A DNA stretch of 64,000 bases from contig NZ_NIBV01000001.1 in assembly GCF_002632585.1 (NCBI RefSeq), positions 235,078 through 299,077 of the forward strand. Direction: 5' to 3'. This stretch comes from Xenorhabdus szentirmaii DSM 16338. Lineage in GTDB: Bacteria > Pseudomonadota > Gammaproteobacteria > Enterobacterales > Enterobacteriaceae. The position numbers were made by a program, and so were the translations under genes. Under the pieces are notes generated by a model. The model was not told where the DNA came from. It saw only the letters and a list, made by a program, of their open reading frames with translations, and made no database searches. Positions 63,049-64,000 of this stretch are shown here, piece after piece (position 1 is the stretch's first letter; every line of letters starts with the position of its first letter).

Positions 63049-63205
63049 CAAATTCGTCGGGAACGAATTTGCCCAGCCAAAGGTCAAGAGGCAGGAGCCT
63101 CTCAGTCATCCTTGGGAGCATAGATAACCGCCTATTTATAAAAACGGGGGCCGGGGTGAATGAGCGCAGCCAACAAAGAGACAACTTAAAAGACGAAGGG
63201 TATAC
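63006..63205. repeat. ERIC element with central insertion, overlapping the dsbD end
   Basis: Left end ACCCAATGGATTTCAAGTTGC and right end AGCGCAGCCAACAAAGAGAC plus AAGACGAAGGGTATAC match ERIC. Length 200 bp instead of 127: the middle contains about 70 extra bases including the inverted pair ACAAATTCGT/ACGAATTTG at 63047-63071. The dsbD reading frame enters the left end and stops in it. Confidence 0.8.
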
Positions 63206-63243
63206 AAACCTCACAACAACAATAATCCTGAAGGAGAGCCACT

Positions 63244-63816
63244 GTGCAACGTGAAAATGTTCTTAGCCATGTCTTGGATTCACTGGAGAAATATGGTTTA
63301 TCTGCATCTTTGGAGACGCTTTTAGCTCCCCTTGAACTTAATATTGACCACATCAAACACTTTTGGCCTGATCGCGAAGCCTTGCTCTATGATTGCCTGC
63401 GCCATCACGGCCAACAAATTGAAATCTGGCAACGCCAAACAATGCTGGACGAGTTTTTAACGCCTGAACAAAAATTACTGGCACGTTTCAATATATTGAA
63501 AGAAAAAGTACAACATGGGCGCTATCCCGGCTGCCTATTCATTGCTGCTTGCAGTGCTTTCCCTGATGCTGAACATCCCATCCATCAACTCGCCGAGTTG
63601 CAAAAGCAGAACTCTTTCCATTACACCGTGGATCTGTTGCGACAACTCGATATTGACGATAACGAACAAGTTGCTAAACAAATGGAACTCATCCTTGAAG
63701 GCTGCCTCAGTAAACTGCTGGTGAAAAGAGAGCTTGATGACGTACTCACTGCAAAACTGTTGGTACAAGACATTCTAACTATTGCAACATGCCGAAAAAA
63801 TGGCGCATTAAGTTAG
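63244..63816 (+). CDS. yjdC: TetR-family regulator YjdC
   Basis: A 190-residue TetR-like protein (E. coli YjdC 191). The N-terminal helix-turn-helix is VLSHVLDSLEKYGLSASLET and the C-terminal core has YPGCLFIAACSAFPDAEHPI and KQMELILEGCLSKLLV. The start is GTG at 63244 after AAGGAGAG. Target genes are unknown. It follows dsbD with an ERIC repeat between them. Confidence 0.92.
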   Translation: MQRENVLSHVLDSLEKYGLSASLETLLAPLELNIDHIKHFWPDREALLYDCLRHHGQQIEIWQRQTMLDEFLTPEQKLLARFNILKEKVQHGRYPGCLFIAACSAFPDAEHPIHQLAELQKQNSFHYTVDLLRQLDIDDNEQVAKQMELILEGCLSKLLVKRELDDVLTAKLLVQDILTIATCRKNGALS

Positions 63817-63905
63817 CAAAAAGCAGTCAAAGCTGAATAATTACACCATGATGGTATGAAAATTCAGCAAACAATCTATTTTCATCATTTTTTCGCAGAA
63901 AGTGT

Positions 63906-63934
63906 TTGACGGATTGCGCCTAATACGGTTTAAT
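63906..63934 (+). promoter_or_regulatory. tRNA-Phe promoter
   Basis: TTGACG and TTTAAT separated by 17 bp, followed by a GC-rich discriminator (GCGCCCC), typical of stringently regulated tRNA genes. The tRNA begins 12 bp later. Confidence 0.85.
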
Positions 63935-63945
63935 GCGCCCCGTTA

Positions 63946-64000
63946 GCCCGGATAGCTCAGTCGGTAGAGCAGGGGATTGAAAATCCCCGTGTCGGTGGTT
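63946..64000 (+). tRNA. pheU: tRNA-Phe (GAA), cut by window end
   Basis: The first 55 bases of the tRNA are present: acceptor GCCCGGA, D-arm GCTCAGTCGGTAGAGC, and anticodon arm GGGGATTGAAAATCCCC with anticodon GAA. The gene runs out of the window inside the T-arm. E. coli also has a tRNA-Phe gene after yjdC. Confidence 0.95.

Overview
The window reads as a Gammaproteobacterial chromosome of the Morganellaceae type, most likely Xenorhabdus or Photorhabdus. Three things support this: near-complete Enterobacteriaceae-like synteny blocks (nhaA-nhaR-rpsT-ribF-ileS-lspA-fkpB-ispH-dapB-carAB; nupC-deoCABD; prfC-osmY-yjjU-yjjV; rimI-holD-rsmC-tRNA-Leu; sugE-efp-epmB-yjeI-groESL-fxsA-aspA-dcuA-dsbD-yjdC-tRNA-Phe), Proteus Mrp-like fimbriae, and ERIC-type repeats. 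Genus-level placement is inference.

Layout. 1-480: AT-rich accessory end with a cut-off gene and a partial duplicate. 480-10714: a DMT transporter, Na+/H+ antiport, then the riboflavin kinase/isoleucyl-tRNA/lipoprotein/isoprenoid block. 10898-14103: an accessory unit (fatty-acid-desaturase-like gene cotranscribed with an AzlCD exporter, plus an AraC regulator). 14489-20137: dapB and carAB. 20329-27833: a phase-variation module. A FimB/MrpI-type recombinase has a perfect 27-bp inverted repeat inside its own 3' end, with the partner copy 263 bp further on. A six-gene Mrp-like fimbrial operon converges on this element. 28570-34571: nucleoside uptake and the deo catabolic operon with CRP sites. 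34914-39427: yjjV-yjjU-osmY-prfC. 39804-40819: a two-gene cassette whose second product resembles the YafO mRNA-interferase toxin. 40948-45105: rimI/holD, rsmC, two tRNA-Leu genes, phoA. 45106-51425: decayed DNA, an amine/aldehyde oxidation cluster, a nucleoside hydrolase and a TauE exporter. 51694-52295: a divergent pair of small DNA-binding proteins separated by mirrored C-boxes of restriction-modification controller type. 52333-64000: a guanidine-II riboswitch-sugE unit, efp/epmB, yjeI, groESL, fxsA, aspA-dcuA, dsbD-yjdC and a tRNA-Phe cut by the window end.

How parts work together. nupC, the nucleoside hydrolase and deoCABD form a nucleoside salvage/catabolism set. epmB supplies beta-lysine for EF-P, encoded divergently next to it. 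aspA and dcuA pair aspartate ammonia-lyase with C4-dicarboxylate exchange. The most unusual systems are the self-altering recombinase and inverted-topology fimbrial switch (20329-21349), the YafO-like two-gene cassette (39804-40819), and the orphan C-box pair (51694-52295).
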